From Gammaproteobacteria bacterium (lineage in GTDB: Bacteria; Pseudomonadota; Gammaproteobacteria; Chromatiales; Sedimenticolaceae): a stretch of DNA of 11,301 nt. The stretch covers positions 1-11,301 of the forward strand of contig JAGRHE010000082.1 in NCBI GenBank assembly GCA_020445165.1, written 5' to 3'. The position numbers were made by a program, and so were the translations under genes. The notes under the pieces were generated by a model. It made no database searches and was not told the DNA's origin. It saw only the letters and a list, made by a program, of their open reading frames with translations. This document shows, one piece after another, positions 9,225 through 11,301 of the stretch (the stretch's first letter is position 1; each line of letters starts with the position of its first letter).

Positions 9225-10028
9225 ATGAAAGCCGTACTCACCGCCCTGCTGATACTGATTGCGATGCCGCTCGCGGCAGACCAGGCAAAGGTCGCGACCT
9301 TTGTCGTCAACAGCCAGCCGGCTGCCGCCATGGTCGAGGTGGTGCGCCCGCTGCTCGGCTCGGAGGGCAGCGTGTCCGCGTTTCACGACAAGCTGATCGT
9401 GCGCGGCACGCCACAACAGATCACCGAGGTACGCCGCCTGCTCGAACAGGTCGACCGCCCGGCACGCCGCCTGCTGATCGAGGTACGCCTGGCCGGCAGT
9501 CATACGCTGTCCGGCAGCGATGTCGGTTACGGCGCTGCCGGCGACTCGGTACGCCTCGGCGATGCGCCACCGGGCACGGGGGCACAGCTCTACTACCGCA
9601 ATCTCGAGACCCGCGCCCGTGACCATGGCACGCAACGGGTGCAGGCCCTGGACGGCCGCCCCGCGCTGATCCGCACCGGCCAGTCGGTACCGGTCTACCG
9701 GGCACACCAGCAGGTCATCGGCAACAGCCTGGTGCAGGGATTCGACGTGAGTTACCGGGATTCACTGAGCGGTTTCTACGCCCTGCCCCGTGTGCACGGT
9801 GACCAGGTCACCGTGGAGATCTACCAGCAGCACGAGCGTGCGGCGGAGAACGGCCGTTTCAACCTGCAACATGCATCGACCGTGCTGCGCGGCTCGCTCG
9901 GGCAGTGGTTGCCACTGGGCGCAACCGGTGGCACGCAGAGCGACGGCCGCGACAGCTTTGGACGGCATGTGCAAACGCGACGCGCTGACGATCGCCAGAT
10001 CGATCTGCGGGTGATTGCGGTCGACTGA
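9225..10028 (+). CDS. Small exported secretin-like protein (secretin N-domain plus short secretin-like region)
   Basis: A 267-residue protein with a signal peptide (residues 1-18, likely cut after PLAA or nearby). Residues 23-88 look like a secretin/NolW N-domain: paired strands, AAAMVEVVRPLLG, LIVRGTPQQITEVRRLLEQVD, then RPARRLLIEVRLAG, which is how that domain usually ends before a secretin domain. Residues 130-267 carry a faint secretin-like pattern (GRPALIRTGQSVPVY, ALPRVHGDQVTVEIYQQ, ASTVLRGSLGQWLPLG), but the whole protein is far shorter than a pore-forming secretin. No pilus or type II secretion genes are nearby. A longer reading frame from a GTG at 9174 would bury the signal peptide; ATG 9225 has GGAG about 9 nt upstream. 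It starts 54 nt after the acetyltransferase gene and may be in the same transcript. Function unknown; a periplasmic assembly or docking protein is one guess. Confidence 0.8.
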   Translation: MKAVLTALLILIAMPLAADQAKVATFVVNSQPAAAMVEVVRPLLGSEGSVSAFHDKLIVRGTPQQITEVRRLLEQVDRPARRLLIEVRLAGSHTLSGSDVGYGAAGDSVRLGDAPPGTGAQLYYRNLETRARDHGTQRVQALDGRPALIRTGQSVPVYRAHQQVIGNSLVQGFDVSYRDSLSGFYALPRVHGDQVTVEIYQQHERAAENGRFNLQHASTVLRGSLGQWLPLGATGGTQSDGRDSFGRHVQTRRADDRQIDLRVIAVD

Positions 10029-10029
10029 C

Positions 10030-10638
10030 TCAGCTCGGCTGCCAGCCCCAACCCCGCAGCAGCGACTCGCGGTTCGCCTGCAGCCACTGCAGCGTGATGA
10101 TCACGCTGGTCGTGTTCAGCCGCTTGAACAGCTCGTCGACGGCCTGTGCCCGCGGCATCGTCACGACACGTATCTCCTCACCCTCGTGCGCAAGACCGTG
10201 GATTCCATCGGCGGTGGTTGCGTCCACCCAGCCGCAATACAGGTCGATGCGTTCAACCGTCATACCGGGACTGACCTGGAAAGCACCGATCGGTGTCAGC
10301 GCCTTGAGCTCGCAGCCGGTCTCCTCGACCACCTCGCGCCGTGCCACCTGTTCCGGCTTTTCATGCTCGGTATCGCAGAAGCCGGAAACCGTCTCGACCG
10401 CCCACGGCGGCTCGACCTGGCCCATCATGCCGACCCGGAACTGCTCGACCAGCACCAGTTCGTCACGGTCGGGGTCGAACAGCAGGACCGATACCGCGGC
10501 CAGATGCTCGATCCGTTCACGCACGATCTCGTCGCACCAGCCACCCTCGAAGCTGGCATGCCGCAGGCGATAACGGTTCAGGGTGAAGAACCCGGCCGAC
10601 AGGGTCTTACTGTCGAAAATTTCGTAGTCCTTGCTCAT
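10030..10638 (-). CDS. nudF: ADP-ribose pyrophosphatase NudF
   Basis: Cytoplasmic Nudix enzyme that splits ADP-ribose into AMP and ribose 5-phosphate, clearing a reactive NAD breakdown product. The 202-residue protein shows the NudF pattern: hydrophobic strands around VLLFDPDRDELVLVEQFR (near 51-68), the Nudix box at 86-109 ending ARREVVEETG, then SPGMTVERIDLY near 123-134 and VDATTADGIHGLAHEGEEIRV near 138-157, which closely resembles E. coli NudF, as does TSVIITLQWLQ near the end. The Nudix box has one extra residue between Gly86 and the usual Glu (His92, then Glu93), while Arg101, Glu102, Glu105 and Glu106 are kept. ATG 10638 is preferred over a TTG at 10647 that lies at the terminator T-run. 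Its end is one base from the end of the convergent secretin-like gene. Confidence 0.94.
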   Translation of the reverse strand: MSKDYEIFDSKTLSAGFFTLNRYRLRHASFEGGWCDEIVRERIEHLAAVSVLLFDPDRDELVLVEQFRVGMMGQVEPPWAVETVSGFCDTEHEKPEQVARREVVEETGCELKALTPIGAFQVSPGMTVERIDLYCGWVDATTADGIHGLAHEGEEIRVVTMPRAQAVDELFKRLNTTSVIITLQWLQANRESLLRGWGWQPS

Positions 10639-10645
10639 CACTCGC

Positions 10646-10675
10646 AAAAAAAAGCCCGCTCAAACGAGCGGGCTT
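10646..10675 (-). terminator. Intrinsic terminator after sat, abutting the nudF start
   Basis: On the minus strand a perfect 10-bp stem (AAGCCCGCTC with GAGCGGGCTT) with a 4-nt GTTT loop is followed by a run of eight T counting the stem end. It lies 24 nt after the sat stop and should end the sat transcript. Only 7 nt separate the T-run from the nudF ATG, so a promoter cannot fit between them. Confidence 0.9.
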
Positions 10676-10699
10676 CGATTATGCCTCAGACGCGAACTA

Positions 10700-11301
10700 T
10701 CAGTTCAGCGACTGGTAGTACTCGATCAGGATCTGCGCAACCTCGGGGCGCGAGAACTCCTTTGGCGGAGCTTCGCCATTGCCAAGCATCTCGCGTACCT
10801 TGGTGCCGGACAGCAGGATGAAGTCTTCCTTGGTGTGATCAGGCGCCTCACGCATCATCACGACCTTGTTCAGCTTCTTCGACCAGGCGGTGTGATCGGC
10901 CTTGAAGATCTCGATATCGAGCGCGCCGGCCGGCACGTCGGTATCGAAGATCGTCTGCGCATCGAACGCACCGTAGTAGTCGCCGACACCGGCGTGATCA
11001 CGGCCGATGATGAAGTGCGTCGCACCCATGTTCTGGCGGAAGTATGCGTGCAGCACGGCCTCGCGCGGACCGGCATACAGCATGTCGAAACCGTAACCGG
11101 TGACCATGGCACTGTTCGGCGGGAAGTACAGCTCGACCATCTTGCGGATGGCGGCATCACGCACCGGTGCAGGGATGTCGCCCGACTTCAGCTTACCGAG
11201 CAGCATGTGAATCACCAGGCCGTCACAGCCGAGGCGATCCATGGCCATGTGGCACAGCTCTTCGTGCGCCAGGTGCATCGGGTTACGCGTCTGGAACGCG
11301 A
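10700..11301 (-). CDS. sat: Sulfate adenylyltransferase (ATP sulfurylase), C-terminal half; 5' end outside window
   Basis: Homo-oligomeric Sat, which interconverts sulfate plus ATP and APS plus pyrophosphate. In sulfur-oxidising bacteria it runs toward ATP and sulfate after APS reductase; in sulfate reducers or assimilation it runs the other way. The visible 200 codons begin just before the nucleotide-binding motif QTRNPMHLAHEEL and include GRDHAGVGDYYGAFDAQTIF (adenylyl-transfer motif) and LLSGTKVREML near the C-terminus, ending at IEYYQSLN. There is no APS kinase domain and the protein is not of the CysN/CysD type. The open frame continues to the window edge, so the ATG at 11278 is internal. 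Direction of use in the cell is inferred only; apr or dsr genes are not in view. Confidence 0.95.
   Translation of the reverse strand, partial: AFQTRNPMHLAHEELCHMAMDRLGCDGLVIHMLLGKLKSGDIPAPVRDAAIRKMVELYFPPNSAMVTGYGFDMLYAGPREAVLHAYFRQNMGATHFIIGRDHAGVGDYYGAFDAQTIFDTDVPAGALDIEIFKADHTAWSKKLNKVVMMREAPDHTKEDFILLSGTKVREMLGNGEAPPKEFSRPEVAQILIEYYQSLN

Overview
This is a high-GC window densely packed with ordinary bacterial genes. Protein resemblance and gene order point to a gammaproteobacterium. The sat gene at the right edge, of the homo-oligomeric type used in dissimilatory sulfur metabolism, suggests a sulfur oxidiser of the Chromatiales or a sulfur-symbiont-like lineage. That placement is inference. 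No phage, transposon, CRISPR array, rRNA or tRNA is visible.

Left block (1-5373): the 5' part of icd (isocitrate dehydrogenase) reads leftward. Divergent from it is a tight rightward operon: rluE (23S rRNA pseudouridine synthase), nudJ (Nudix phosphatase), mnmA (tRNA U34 2-thiolase) and hflD, joined by overlapping or nearly touching ends. A small lipoprotein with eight exact 11-residue LEA-like repeats follows, then a terminator, then purB (adenylosuccinate lyase) behind its own TATAAT box. From memory, icd/rluE-nudJ-mnmA-hflD-purB is the E. coli order; the lipoprotein is an insertion into it.

Middle block (5374-7383): a terminator with a UUCG loop on the minus strand separates purB from a convergent OmpA-family gene. 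That protein has a signal peptide, two thrombospondin type 3 calcium-binding repeats and a peptidoglycan-binding OmpA domain, but no N-terminal barrel. Divergent from it is an EamA/DMT-family membrane transporter, probably starting at a TTG codon. In E. coli phoPQ lies between purB and roxA; here these two genes occupy that position.

Right block (7384-11301): a strong intrinsic terminator ends 19 nt before the start codon of roxA (ribosomal protein arginine hydroxylase, JmjC/cupin). roxA overlaps a GNAT acetyltransferase gene, which is followed by a small exported secretin-like protein. That protein's gene ends one base from the end of leftward nudF (ADP-ribose pyrophosphatase). The nudF start lies 7 nt downstream of the terminator of leftward sat (ATP sulfurylase, 5' end outside the window).

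Themes are RNA and ribosome modification (rluE, mnmA, roxA), nucleotide clean-up and purine synthesis (nudJ, nudF, purB), cell-envelope proteins (lipoprotein, OmpA-like, mini-secretin), and central and sulfur metabolism (icd, sat). I see no obvious new multi-gene system. The items most worth a second look are the LEA-like lipoprotein, the possible attenuator in front of roxA, the free-standing mini-secretin and the terminator abutting nudF.
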